A stretch of DNA of 64,000 nucleotides from Candidatus Zhuqueibacterota bacterium. Its GTDB lineage: Bacteria; Zhuqueibacterota; Zhuqueibacteria; Residuimicrobiales; Oceaniaggregativiventaceae. Under the pieces are notes generated by a model. The model was not told where the DNA came from. It searched no databases and saw only the letters and a program-made list of their open reading frames with translations. The position numbers and the translations under genes are program-made. Where the stretch lies: positions 1-64,000 of the forward strand of contig WJME01000100.1 in the NCBI GenBank assembly GCA_014728115.1, written 5' to 3'. Of this stretch, positions 8,005 through 16,870 are shown in pieces (position 1 is the stretch's first letter; every line of letters starts with the position of its first letter).

Positions 8005-10098
8005 CTAATTCTGTATGACCTGTACGTTTTCCGGAGGGGCCGGAGGAATGGTATCCGGTTCAAAGTCCTCTCCCATATAGCGAAATCGCATGGCATCCGC
8101 AATAATGACGCCGTCGGCGTTATTGGACAATTGTACATAACACGTCTCACCAACGGTAAGATAGGCATATCCTAAACGGTTCCATTGACCATAATTGATG
8201 TTTTGATTAATCGAACCCCGTATTTTGACCGTATCATTGGTGACAATTTTGAATGGCACATTGGTTCCTTCATTACTGGTCGTGGGATAATCCCCGTGCC
8301 AACCGTGCCATTCGCTGATTTCGTACCAACCGGCAACCCCAATAGTAGGACGATAAGTGGCCGTAGAACTGCCATCGCCGGGTGCGATAGCATGATAGCC
8401 CCATGCTTCGTCAAAATCACCGGCCTGGAGTTTGTCTCCTCTTTGCGACCAGTAGGGATTTTGATTGGCCAGAATGGGATCACCACGACTCACCTGGCGT
8501 GACCACCCGCCGACGAGCTCCACGGGTTTGCTTCCGGGAGACGTATCATTGTTGTAAAAATTATCTACGATAATATCCGAGACCACGGTCGTGGGTTCAT
8601 AGAACATCAGCACCCCGTCTCCACGCAGGTCATTGTTGGTAAACACATTGCCGTTCAGTTCGAGAGAACCGGTAAAGAGCTCGCCGTTATTCATGACCGG
8701 GTCTTGACCGCCTTTGAGGCGATAGAACGTTCCGTTCAAATCCGACGCATTCAGGGTTTGTGAAGCGCCGGTGCCATTGCAGACGGCCACGCCTTTGTCA
8801 AAATAGCGCACCATGAGGCCATTCGGCAGGGTCTGCGGATCACCTGTCGGATAGCCCAGGTCGGTTTCAAATTCATCATACCAGAACATGATATAATACC
8901 AATCTCCGAACACCATACCATAATAGCAGCTGTACATCAATGCGGTGGTCAGGCCGAAACGCATTTTGGTAAAGCGGTCTTTGCCGTTATCCGTCCATTT
9001 TTCCGGGATATAATCTTCGATGAACATGATGTTGGGTTTGCCGTTTTGCTCGAGGATTTTCATCCAGTCCATGCAATCGTCTTTGAGATACTCATAATTG
9101 GCCCAGCGCAAAAACCCCTCGTAACAATGCCCGTTCATCATATCGCGAAAATACTCCAGAGTACCTCCGGCATTGACACTAAAGAGGTTGGGCAAGTTGG
9201 GTTGCGTCTGCTCCATCAGGGTTTGCTCGTTTTCAATAAATTGCCCGAGATATTGCCGATAGTGATTATTGATCCATAATCCCGCAGCATGCCGTGTACT
9301 GCCAAACTCTTCATAATCATCGATCCCATTCAAATTCAAATCCATGGTATGGCGATCGAGATATAGGGTGTGATAAAATGCGTCATGAAAAAAGCCGTCA
9401 AACAACCCGAGCGTCCAGTCCACTTTCCGGTTGATATTTTTCTGAGCCAGATATTCCCAGGGATAAAGCCCATCGACCTGAGCAGACCACTGGCTCATAT
9501 TGGCGAAAATTCCGGGGCCGGATAAGCGCATAGGGCTCAAGATAGAATCTCCTGCGGCATGGCTGGCGCTTACCGAATAAAAGTCATCTTCCCCGGTACG
9601 AGCGACAAAGGTTGTATCGCTGGCGATATATTCGACTTTAATGACATCCCCATTGATGACGGCATAGAGCAATCCCGGTCCATATAGGCCTTTATCCATG
9701 CCAACGGTCGAGGTGACATGAATGAGCCGTTCGTTGGGTTCTATGGATTCCTTGAGATAGCCGCGATAAGAGCGATATAAATAATAGGGTGTCGGATCGC
9801 TGAACCAAAAACCATTCAGACCCATAGCTATCAGAATCTGGTCAGGATTCATATCTCTCAGCTTTTGCGCCAACAGCGGGCCTCCGTCGTCTTCCGATCC
9901 ATAGATACAGGCCATATCGTATTGCGCCAATCGGTGTAGCCTCGAACCCATAGAATAGGTATTGTTTGCATCATATCCCTGATAAGTGCAATAAACAGCA
10001 GTCCGTGGAAAGGGCGGGTTCAGTCGTTCCGGGATCTGAGCCCAAAGGTTGAAAGAGACGGAAAACAGTAAAAGAATCAAAACTCGCCATTTTGCCAT
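8005..10098 (-). CDS. Secreted putative glycoside hydrolase (TIM-barrel-like) with golvesin-like C-terminal domain
   Basis: 697 residues. Signal peptide with cleavage expected after LWA (residue 20). Residues about 30-450 resemble the poorly described GHL-type barrel proteins: GLFDGFFHDAF (D234, D239), a DLNLNGIDD segment and HCYEGF (E327) are candidate active-site positions. Residues about 507-676 match a golvesin/Xly CBD-like domain: YRPTIGVAGWYEI, NQNINYGQWNRLG and IADAMRF. The last 17 residues read like the first strand of a fibronectin III domain (DTIPPAPPENVQVIQ) and then stop. Likely exported and acting on or binding the polysaccharide; no enzyme activity can be claimed. Flanked by two methyltransferase genes in the same operon. 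Confidence 0.75.
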   Translation of the reverse strand: MAKWRVLILLLFSVSFNLWAQIPERLNPPFPRTAVYCTYQGYDANNTYSMGSRLHRLAQYDMACIYGSEDDGGPLLAQKLRDMNPDQILIAMGLNGFWFSDPTPYYLYRSYRGYLKESIEPNERLIHVTSTVGMDKGLYGPGLLYAVINGDVIKVEYIASDTTFVARTGEDDFYSVSASHAAGDSILSPMRLSGPGIFANMSQWSAQVDGLYPWEYLAQKNINRKVDWTLGLFDGFFHDAFYHTLYLDRHTMDLNLNGIDDYEEFGSTRHAAGLWINNHYRQYLGQFIENEQTLMEQTQPNLPNLFSVNAGGTLEYFRDMMNGHCYEGFLRWANYEYLKDDCMDWMKILEQNGKPNIMFIEDYIPEKWTDNGKDRFTKMRFGLTTALMYSCYYGMVFGDWYYIMFWYDEFETDLGYPTGDPQTLPNGLMVRYFDKGVAVCNGTGASQTLNASDLNGTFYRLKGGQDPVMNNGELFTGSLELNGNVFTNNDLRGDGVLMFYEPTTVVSDIIVDNFYNNDTSPGSKPVELVGGWSRQVSRGDPILANQNPYWSQRGDKLQAGDFDEAWGYHAIAPGDGSSTATYRPTIGVAGWYEISEWHGWHGDYPTTSNEGTNVPFKIVTNDTVKIRGSINQNINYGQWNRLGYAYLTVGETCYVQLSNNADGVIIADAMRFRYMGEDFEPDTIPPAPPENVQVIQN

Positions 10099-10103
10099 AA
10101 GAT

Positions 10104-10916
10104 TTACCTCGTGTTATCCAGTTTGGTCAGTTTCCAAAAGGTATGTAAACTCGAATGTGGCCACATCGACACCACAGGACGAGCAAACAGGTTACAACTT
10201 TTGCTGAGAGCAGCAGCCAGTTTGCCCGGCATTCGCGGATGCCATATCCAGGGAAACAATCCGACCACCACTTCTTTGTCAAATCCGATCAGATCGAATC
10301 GCTTGAATCCGGCCCGGGAAAAGATCTCTTTAACGCGTGCCGGTGTTATAAAGTGTTCCAGTTCCTGGGGCTTCCAGAAATCAAAAGGCGCCCAGGAATT
10401 GTCTTCATAGCCTCCATAGCGTTCCGCCCACTTTTTCACCAATCCGGCGACATTGGCATAGGTCGGCACGGAGAGGAATAGACTGGATTGCGGTTTTAAT
10501 ACTCTATAGAGCTCTTTTGCCGCCGTAATCGGATCCGGGAAATGCTCGAAACTATCCATACAGATCGCGAGGTCGAATTGCTCTGCCGCAAAAGGCAGGT
10601 GCAGGGCATTTCCCTGTAAAAAACGGTGTTTATCATCCAGCAGTACCTGATAGCCGGGATGATTATTGAGATCGATACCGCAATAAAAATCCACCGCATC
10701 AAAAAATGTGGACAAGAGGCCGGTGCCACATCCGATATCCAGGACATTGCCTTCGACATCAAAATCCAGCTGTTGCAATACGCCCGACAGCAGTTCTTTA
10801 TTCAGAACCAAATCCTGACTGATAAACGGAGACGTGACCAAAGCTTTTTCGCGCTGATAGAATTCCTGTAATTTCTTTATCTTGGTGTCCAATATTTCCT
10901 CATGTGGTTTTGGCAC
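10104..10916 (-). CDS. Class I SAM-dependent methyltransferase
   Basis: 270 residues. Motif I is VLDIGCGTGLLS, followed by an acidic GIDLNN, then FDLAICMDSFEHFPD as motif IV and LYRVLKPQSSLFLSVP. The Methyltransf_11-type core fills residues about 58-160; the C-terminus has a short hydrophobic stretch (VVVGLFPWIW). Start overlaps the end of the flippase gene by 17 nt. Probably modifies a sugar or a lipid-linked intermediate; substrate unknown. Confidence 0.83.
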   Translation of the reverse strand: MPKPHEEILDTKIKKLQEFYQREKALVTSPFISQDLVLNKELLSGVLQQLDFDVEGNVLDIGCGTGLLSTFFDAVDFYCGIDLNNHPGYQVLLDDKHRFLQGNALHLPFAAEQFDLAICMDSFEHFPDPITAAKELYRVLKPQSSLFLSVPTYANVAGLVKKWAERYGGYEDNSWAPFDFWKPQELEHFITPARVKEIFSRAGFKRFDLIGFDKEVVVGLFPWIWHPRMPGKLAAALSKSCNLFARPVVSMWPHSSLHTFWKLTKLDNTR

Positions 10917-12336
10917 GCCACTTTTTTTCGAGATATTGAAAAAGGAGCATCCAATTCATGGCTCCACTCAGCTGCAGCAAAAGTCCATACGATAACGGAG
11001 CCAATGATATAACAATAATAAAGTCAAACCCTAACATTTGCGTAATAAAAACGACAAAAACCATTCCCGCCGTACTGATCGCCAATCGCCAAACCAAATC
11101 CCATGCCGGAAGCAACTGACGGTGGATATGTTTAAAGGCCCAGACAGAGATCAATATCAGAATGGTCCATTCGGTTGCTACCGTCGCTGTTGCGGCACCC
11201 AAATAAGACCACTGGGGAATAAGAATCAGGTTCATGACAATGTTTAAAATCAATCCGACGATTTGAAAATGAACGATTTTTTGCTGTTTATTAATCGCTG
11301 CATACAGGGGCACAAAGAATGTGTTGATCATTTGTGCAGCAGCGGCAAAGACCAGTATTCGCAATGCAGGGATAGAACCCTCGGAACCTGCGCCATACAG
11401 AATTCCGATAATCGGTTCGGCAAGCAAGAGGATCAGAGGGATCATGGGCAGTATAAAAATCAACAGATATCCTACACCATGAGAAAACAGCTCTGCCAGA
11501 TCCGGATAAGACTTTTTACGGATGGTCAATTGTGGCAAAAATGCCGTTACCAGGACCGTCGGAATAATGGTCGTCAATGTCAGCAAACGGTAGCTGGCGG
11601 AATAAAACGAAATATGCTCAAGAGTGGCCATGGATTGCAGCATGAGAATATCGAGATAATTATAACAGACCGCCAAAAAGATAGAGAGGCCAAAATAGAG
11701 CGATACACGAAGCATGATCACAGCGCGTCTGCGATCAAAGTCGACTCGAAACGAGAGCATGTTGCGATAGAGAACAGAATAAGAGAGCCCTGTTTTTACG
11801 AGGCCTGCCACGACAAAAGAGATCACAAACACGCGAACATCAAAGCCCGCGACCAGCAACGCAATCCCCAGGGCGACAGACAAGAATTTGTCCAGCGATA
11901 CGGCCATGGCTTCATATTGCATTTTCTCCAGTCCGCGAAAAACCGCAAAAGCGGATTGGGAAAAAGTCCCCATAAAGGCCGCGATGCTGAACAGCAGGAT
12001 CGTTTGTTGTGCATAGGCAGAATAATCCGCCCACATCAGATAGAGCCAGAGCACAGCCAGAGAAAACAGGGACAACACGAATTTAATCGCCAGGGCCAAC
12101 CCAAACAGTCGGGAAGCGAGGCCTGGTTTTTTGGATATTTCGCGGGTAATAATCGTGGTCAGTCCCAGGTCGGCTAACAGAGAGATAAAGAACCCGATAG
12201 TGGTTGCCACGGTATAGATTCCAAAGTCCTCAGTTCCCAGATAGCGAAAGGCAAAGGGCACAAGAATGAACGCCAGTGCGGTATAGAAAAACTGGCTGAT
12301 GCCGGCAAATCCGATGTTCTTGTAGAGTTGTTTCAT
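10900..12336 (-). CDS. Wzx-like polysaccharide flippase (MOP superfamily)
   Basis: 478 residues with about 12-14 membrane segments. The opening matches PST-family flippases: GISQFFYTALAFILVPF, YLGTEDFGIYTVA, and LGLTTIITREISK. Predicted to move the undecaprenyl-diphosphate-linked repeat unit across the inner membrane. It overlaps the Wzy-like gene by 4 nt (ATGA), which is a typical Wzx/Wzy pairing. A second, WzxC-type flippase is encoded at 20381-21835. Confidence 0.9.
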   Translation of the reverse strand: MKQLYKNIGFAGISQFFYTALAFILVPFAFRYLGTEDFGIYTVATTIGFFISLLADLGLTTIITREISKKPGLASRLFGLALAIKFVLSLFSLAVLWLYLMWADYSAYAQQTILLFSIAAFMGTFSQSAFAVFRGLEKMQYEAMAVSLDKFLSVALGIALLVAGFDVRVFVISFVVAGLVKTGLSYSVLYRNMLSFRVDFDRRRAVIMLRVSLYFGLSIFLAVCYNYLDILMLQSMATLEHISFYSASYRLLTLTTIIPTVLVTAFLPQLTIRKKSYPDLAELFSHGVGYLLIFILPMIPLILLLAEPIIGILYGAGSEGSIPALRILVFAAAAQMINTFFVPLYAAINKQQKIVHFQIVGLILNIVMNLILIPQWSYLGAATATVATEWTILILISVWAFKHIHRQLLPAWDLVWRLAISTAGMVFVVFITQMLGFDFIIVISLAPLSYGLLLQLSGAMNWMLLFQYLEKKWRAKTT

Positions 12337-13661
12337 TGGGGTTCGAGTCCAGGACTTTGTACAGCCTTTTGTTGCCTCATGTGCATGGCCCAGTACTGTT
12401 TTTGTTTGAGCATCTTTCGTGTTCTGTCATCGACGACCATAATAGCTGGAATCATGCCCAGCAGCCGCCAATGTTGCAGTAAAACAGGGACCAGCCGGTA
12501 ATCGGGAGCAATCATATGGTATATCAGCATGGAAGCCATGCCGGTCAGGCATGCAGAGCCGATATGATACAGGACGGGATCCCGGATCTTGAGAATTCTG
12601 AATCCGGACAAGAACACCACCAGGTGCAAAAGAATAAAAAGCGAGAATCCGGGAATCCCTTGTTGGGCCATGATCAATAAATAGGCATTATGAACGATGC
12701 GGGTTCCCTGAATGTCTTCATCAGAGTGATACCGGTAATTATTCAACCCGACGCCGAACATTTGATGTTCATTAATAATTTCCATGGCGTTCAAGGCCAG
12801 CCCCATGCGGCTGTGTTTCTTGTCACTGACGATCGCCTCTTCAGCGCCTTCCATACGGCCCATAATGACATGGCCATATTTGACGCTCATAAAGATCATA
12901 CCGATGAGAGAAAAGGCGATCAGGATCATCTTTTGCTGACGCCTCAATTTCTTTTTTTTAAAATCGATGGCGATAAAAAAAGCCATGGCAACTGCAAAAG
13001 AGAGCCATGCACCGCGGGTAAAGCTGGCAAATAGTGATCCCATGCACAGCACAGCGATTCCGAGCCACAGCCATTTGTACTTTATTTTGGTAAACATGCC
13101 GACTCTGATCGCCATTGGCGCCATAGCTGCGATATAGCAGCCAAAGGCATTGGCCGGGCCGACTGTTCCGGTCGAACGCCAGGTATTGGTAATATTGATA
13201 TACGGCAGAGAGACAGGACCGATTTGCCATTGCCAGACCCCGATAAGGGCCTGAAATCCCAGCCCGATCATAAGACCGGAGGTCAGTGCCATCACATCTT
13301 TGCGGGTCGTGACACGTGTCATGATAAATACAAAGACCAAAACAGCTCTGAAAAGATGTACCAAACCGAATCTAAAATCTGCCGGCTCTAACGAAACAAA
13401 TTCACCAGATACCGACCAGACCAGAAACAATAGACCCAAAATCTTGGCATACAAGACTGTATTACGATATTTGGATTTTGCGGACCAATCCGATTTGAGA
13501 AAGAACAAGGCATACATAAAGAGATCAGAGGGCATGACGACATCAGCCCCTCTGGCCACTCCATTGCTCAAGGTCCCAAGAACGATGGTAAACCCTTGAT
13601 TTATAGAGAGTGTAAAACCGAATCCAAAAAACAATAATTGTGCCAGGTTCATAAAAACCAC
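12333..13661 (-). CDS. O-antigen ligase / polymerase (Wzy_C-type membrane protein)
   Basis: 442 residues, about 10-12 membrane helices. The central motif FASFTRGAWLSFAVA and the following large periplasmic loop with GVGLNNYRY are hallmark features of the Wzy_C/WaaL family. Predicted to polymerise the flipped repeat units, or less likely to ligate the chain. The frame opens with GTG at 13661 after AGAG; an ATG at 13652 is an alternative. The only Wzy-like gene I see in the window. Confidence 0.85.
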   Translation of the reverse strand: MVFMNLAQLLFFGFGFTLSINQGFTIVLGTLSNGVARGADVVMPSDLFMYALFFLKSDWSAKSKYRNTVLYAKILGLLFLVWSVSGEFVSLEPADFRFGLVHLFRAVLVFVFIMTRVTTRKDVMALTSGLMIGLGFQALIGVWQWQIGPVSLPYINITNTWRSTGTVGPANAFGCYIAAMAPMAIRVGMFTKIKYKWLWLGIAVLCMGSLFASFTRGAWLSFAVAMAFFIAIDFKKKKLRRQQKMILIAFSLIGMIFMSVKYGHVIMGRMEGAEEAIVSDKKHSRMGLALNAMEIINEHQMFGVGLNNYRYHSDEDIQGTRIVHNAYLLIMAQQGIPGFSLFILLHLVVFLSGFRILKIRDPVLYHIGSACLTGMASMLIYHMIAPDYRLVPVLLQHWRLLGMIPAIMVVDDRTRKMLKQKQYWAMHMRQQKAVQSPGLEPQ

Positions 13662-13715
13662 TTTTTCTCTGACACTCTGTTGTCAGGGAGTGATCAAAGA
13701 GAGTTTATATTCGCA

Positions 13716-14765
13716 TCAAAAATCGGACCGCAAAACCATACGCCCGATCAGTTCGGCCATTTTTTGGCCACTGGCTTTCATAGAAAACTGCCTTACATCC
13801 TGCTTTGCACGTTCACCCAGTGCCCGCCGCTTTTCGGCATTATGCATGAGCTCGACCAATATTGTTCTGAGAGCGACCTCATCCCGGGGCGGAACCGTCA
13901 TCGCATTCACTCCGGGATCGATATAATCGAGAATGCCGCGGTTATGGGTAACCACCACCGCTTTGCCATGCGCCATAGCCTGCAAAACCACGAGCTGTCC
14001 GGAGGATTCGTCAGGTCGATCCAGAGGAATCACCACGATCTCGGCACCGGCCACGAGATCATCAAAATCAGAGCCAAAAACACTGTATTGCACGTGTACA
14101 TTGGGAGGTACCGTATCTTTGATATTGAACCGCTGTGCTACGACCTCGACAGAGACATCGAGATCCTGCACCGACCGAAACAAGGTGCCATAATCCCGAT
14201 TACTGCGTCCGCCGCTAAAAATATATCCCCGGGAAGGGCGGACACGACTCTTTTGCGGATCCAGCCCCAGCGGTACAAAACGGAATTCGGTTCTGGAATT
14301 CCCGAATCGTTTTTTATATTCTTCTACCTCGACGCGGGAATAGACTACAACCAGCTCAACCCGCTTTAGGGTAAATCTAACGAATGCAGTACGCAGCCAT
14401 TGCAACACCCCATCAGGGCGATCCGGTTCGATCAGCTGGGCAATGACGATCTTGGGCGTTTTGCGAAACAACATACGACACCAAAAGGCCAGCAAGAGTC
14501 CGAGCACCGCATGCCAGGCAAAGACCACATCAACGTTACGGGACCGTTTAAAGGCATTCCATGACCCGATTATATAGCTACGCCAGAGGGTAACGACCTT
14601 TTCGAAATAGCTATTGTATCCCTGCGGCGACGCAGAGGTCAAAATTTCTACTTTATCGAAATAGGGTTCGAGCGCATTTAAATAGCTCCAATCCCTGGGC
14701 GGCTGCCAATCCATAAGGATGAGCAGCTTTTTATTTGCGTTCATGCTGTAATCGTCTGATTTCAT
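13716..14765 (-). CDS. GT4-like glycosyltransferase
   Basis: 349 residues. C-terminal GT-B donor domain: IFSGGRSNRDYGTL, VVAGAEIVVIPL-like region, then SSGQLVVLQAMAHGKAVV, in which the usual second glutamate of the EX7E motif is Gln, a variant also seen in other cluster-encoded GT-B proteins. N-terminus MDWQPPRDWSYL has no GG loop. Start ATG at 14765 overlaps the DUF2304 gene by 35 nt; ATG at 14744 is also possible. No good ribosome-binding site for either. Cytoplasmic; specificity unknown. Confidence 0.8.
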   Translation of the reverse strand: MKSDDYSMNANKKLLILMDWQPPRDWSYLNALEPYFDKVEILTSASPQGYNSYFEKVVTLWRSYIIGSWNAFKRSRNVDVVFAWHAVLGLLLAFWCRMLFRKTPKIVIAQLIEPDRPDGVLQWLRTAFVRFTLKRVELVVVYSRVEVEEYKKRFGNSRTEFRFVPLGLDPQKSRVRPSRGYIFSGGRSNRDYGTLFRSVQDLDVSVEVVAQRFNIKDTVPPNVHVQYSVFGSDFDDLVAGAEIVVIPLDRPDESSGQLVVLQAMAHGKAVVVTHNRGILDYIDPGVNAMTVPPRDEVALRTILVELMHNAEKRRALGERAKQDVRQFSMKASGQKMAELIGRMVLRSDF

Positions 14766-15135
14766 TCTGCAAGGTATCGATACGTTTTTGCCATTCGATT
14801 TCTTTGAGTGCTGATTGCTGGACCAGGCTCTTGAATTTTCGGGTCAGGGTAGAAATCTTTAACGTAAAATAGAGCAGCAGCGAGGTAATAAAGAGCAATC
14901 CCATCATCGTCAATGCAGAAGCGGGATATTGCGCTCCGATGAGATGGGTGAATCCCATGAGAATCGTACTGCTCGAGATCATGATGATCACGGCGATCGA
15001 TACGGCCAACCAGATGAGGCCCAGGGTTTCACTGATCTTTTGTTTTTTAAGCAACGAAAATATAAACCCGATAAATATGATCACCAGAAAGACGATGACG
15101 AGCTTACCCCGCAGGGAAATCCCAAATTCAAACAT
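14731..15135 (-). CDS. DUF2304 small membrane protein
   Basis: 134 residues: three hydrophobic segments (about 10-28, 38-60, 70-92) and then a charged coiled-coil-like tail of about 40 residues. Pattern KLVIVFLVIIFIGFIFSLL and LGLIWLAVSIAVIIMI fits DUF2304. Genes of this family usually sit beside a polyprenyl-phosphate GT2 and a GT-C gene in polysaccharide loci, as here (18510 and 15128), so a helper role in membrane glycosyl transfer is likely but not shown. Confidence 0.85.
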   Translation of the reverse strand: MFEFGISLRGKLVIVFLVIIFIGFIFSLLKKQKISETLGLIWLAVSIAVIIMISSSTILMGFTHLIGAQYPASALTMMGLLFITSLLLYFTLKISTLTRKFKSLVQQSALKEIEWQKRIDTLQNEIRRLQHERK

Positions 15136-16870
15136 GATCTTTTCCTCTCCATTTACGACAGAGTGAATGAGCGCCGGCGACCGCCAGGATGATCAAAAAG
15201 CCATCTATGGGAATACGATAGCGCACCTCGGTAAAAAACAAGGCATATCCCATAGAAATGGTCAAAAGCGGAATCGCCACCAGCGCCAGTTTATAGCCTT
15301 TTGCCCGCAAGGCCCATATGCCAAACAGGGCCAAAACCAGGATCGGTGTAAAAAAGAGCAATGAAACGAGTTGCATTGCTTTTCCGGGTCTGTTGGCAGT
15401 GGTCGTGATTCGCCCTATCCAGGGCGACCAGAAATTGAGCAATTCCGGAATATAGTGTCGGGTCAGGTATGGAACCGGGTAGGTTTTGATCAGCTGAAAT
15501 AATGAAATGGGTTCCTTGTCCATATACATCTTTTTGACATCGATAGATCTTACAGGCTCACCGCCTTGTATGAGCCAAATATCGGCTTCATAATAGGGAT
15601 GCAGCCACACCATATAGCCATTGGCGCTCAGAGACAAAGAGTCCAACCCGATCAAAAAAGCAGACCTTCGCATGCGGGTCGATGTAACAGGGTCTGCGAA
15701 TGTCATTTTCAATCGGCTGAGGGTATCCTTTTTGGCGAAAACCAATTGATACTCCCATTTGGATTCAGAAGAATCCAAAAGAACCCTCCCCTCAGAAACC
15801 GAAATTTCCTCACTGGCAACAAACGCATGAGGCTCAGAGGTGCTGACAAGGGGAACCAGGGAATCACCGGATTGCGTCCAGGCCTGCATGTGGTCGAGAT
15901 CCAGGGGATCGCCCCCCCGAAAGAGCAATCCCACATGTCCGTCGGGCCGGTAATTCAACTTTTCAAGGGGCAAGAGGGTCAGGAAATGCCGGTCATCGAT
16001 CTCGCAATGAAAATAGAGTGAATCGGAATCCTCGATTCTGACACCAAAGGTCTCATGCGGAAATGGTGCATCCTCGCTGAGGATTTTTTGAGAATAGAAC
16101 ATCAGGTTCAGCCTGTCCAGCACCCGGGTTTCGGCCAGACAGGCGCGACCCGGTGCCAGGGATCCAAAAACCCGGTAATTTCGTATGGTCCAGGGCGTCA
16201 TGACCACAAATACCAGGATGACCATTGTCAGAGTATGAACGATTTTCCTCTTTTGGGGGATACCGGATTTGAATAGCATCCACAGAATAAAGAGCACGAG
16301 TCCGGGCATGAGCACAGGTCGAGTGAGCATAGCCAGGCCGAGACCGGCGCCGGCAAGCGCGGCCCACTTTAGAGTTTGCTGCTCATCATAGATCAAAAAG
16401 ACCAGACAGGCCAGGGACAGTAGCAAGGCAAACAGTTGCGTGACGTACAAGAGTCCGGATATGTAAACATAGAATGGATAGAATGCAGCCACCACGGCAA
16501 CCCAGCGGCTGGCTCGGGCAGACAGGAACTTTTTGGCTATCGCCCAGAGGACGATAATTTGCAATAGAGAGAGTAGAACCTGCACCAGCCTGACCGCCTC
16601 ATATTGCTGGCCCCACACAGAATAGATGGCTGCCAAAAAAAGGGGATAAACCGGTTCGAGGCAATAGTGTTCATAGTCGTTATAATAGTGGAGACTGGGT
16701 CCAAAGGTCTGGTTTTCTACGAGATGCTGAGCCGCTGTATCATAATGAGCTGTATCAAAATAGTAGGGTTTGTCATCGAGAGTAAAGACATAGATCACTC
16801 TTGAAACCAGAACAAAAGCAAACAACCATAAAATAAATCTCTTGCGGGATATTTCATTTATTCGTTTCAT
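15128..16870 (-). CDS. GT-C (GT39/ArnT-like) integral membrane glycosyltransferase
   Basis: 580 residues with an N-terminal membrane domain of about nine helices. First periplasmic loop holds the acidic YYFDTAHYD motif. Unlike its neighbours it has a long soluble insert of about 190 residues (about 245-430), rich in beta-type sequence, before the last helices, so it may bind the acceptor. Predicted to use a polyprenyl-phosphate sugar. Overlaps the next GT-C gene upstream by 4 nt and DUF2304 downstream by 8 nt. Confidence 0.8.
   Translation of the reverse strand: MKRINEISRKRFILWLFAFVLVSRVIYVFTLDDKPYYFDTAHYDTAAQHLVENQTFGPSLHYYNDYEHYCLEPVYPLFLAAIYSVWGQQYEAVRLVQVLLSLLQIIVLWAIAKKFLSARASRWVAVVAAFYPFYVYISGLLYVTQLFALLLSLACLVFLIYDEQQTLKWAALAGAGLGLAMLTRPVLMPGLVLFILWMLFKSGIPQKRKIVHTLTMVILVFVVMTPWTIRNYRVFGSLAPGRACLAETRVLDRLNLMFYSQKILSEDAPFPHETFGVRIEDSDSLYFHCEIDDRHFLTLLPLEKLNYRPDGHVGLLFRGGDPLDLDHMQAWTQSGDSLVPLVSTSEPHAFVASEEISVSEGRVLLDSSESKWEYQLVFAKKDTLSRLKMTFADPVTSTRMRRSAFLIGLDSLSLSANGYMVWLHPYYEADIWLIQGGEPVRSIDVKKMYMDKEPISLFQLIKTYPVPYLTRHYIPELLNFWSPWIGRITTTANRPGKAMQLVSLLFFTPILVLALFGIWALRAKGYKLALVAIPLLTISMGYALFFTEVRYRIPIDGFLIILAVAGAHSLCRKWRGKDHV

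Noticed and set aside
11263-12177. 304-codon plus-strand open frame
   Set aside because: Mirror of the flippase gene; arginine/glutamine-rich text typical of an antisense frame.
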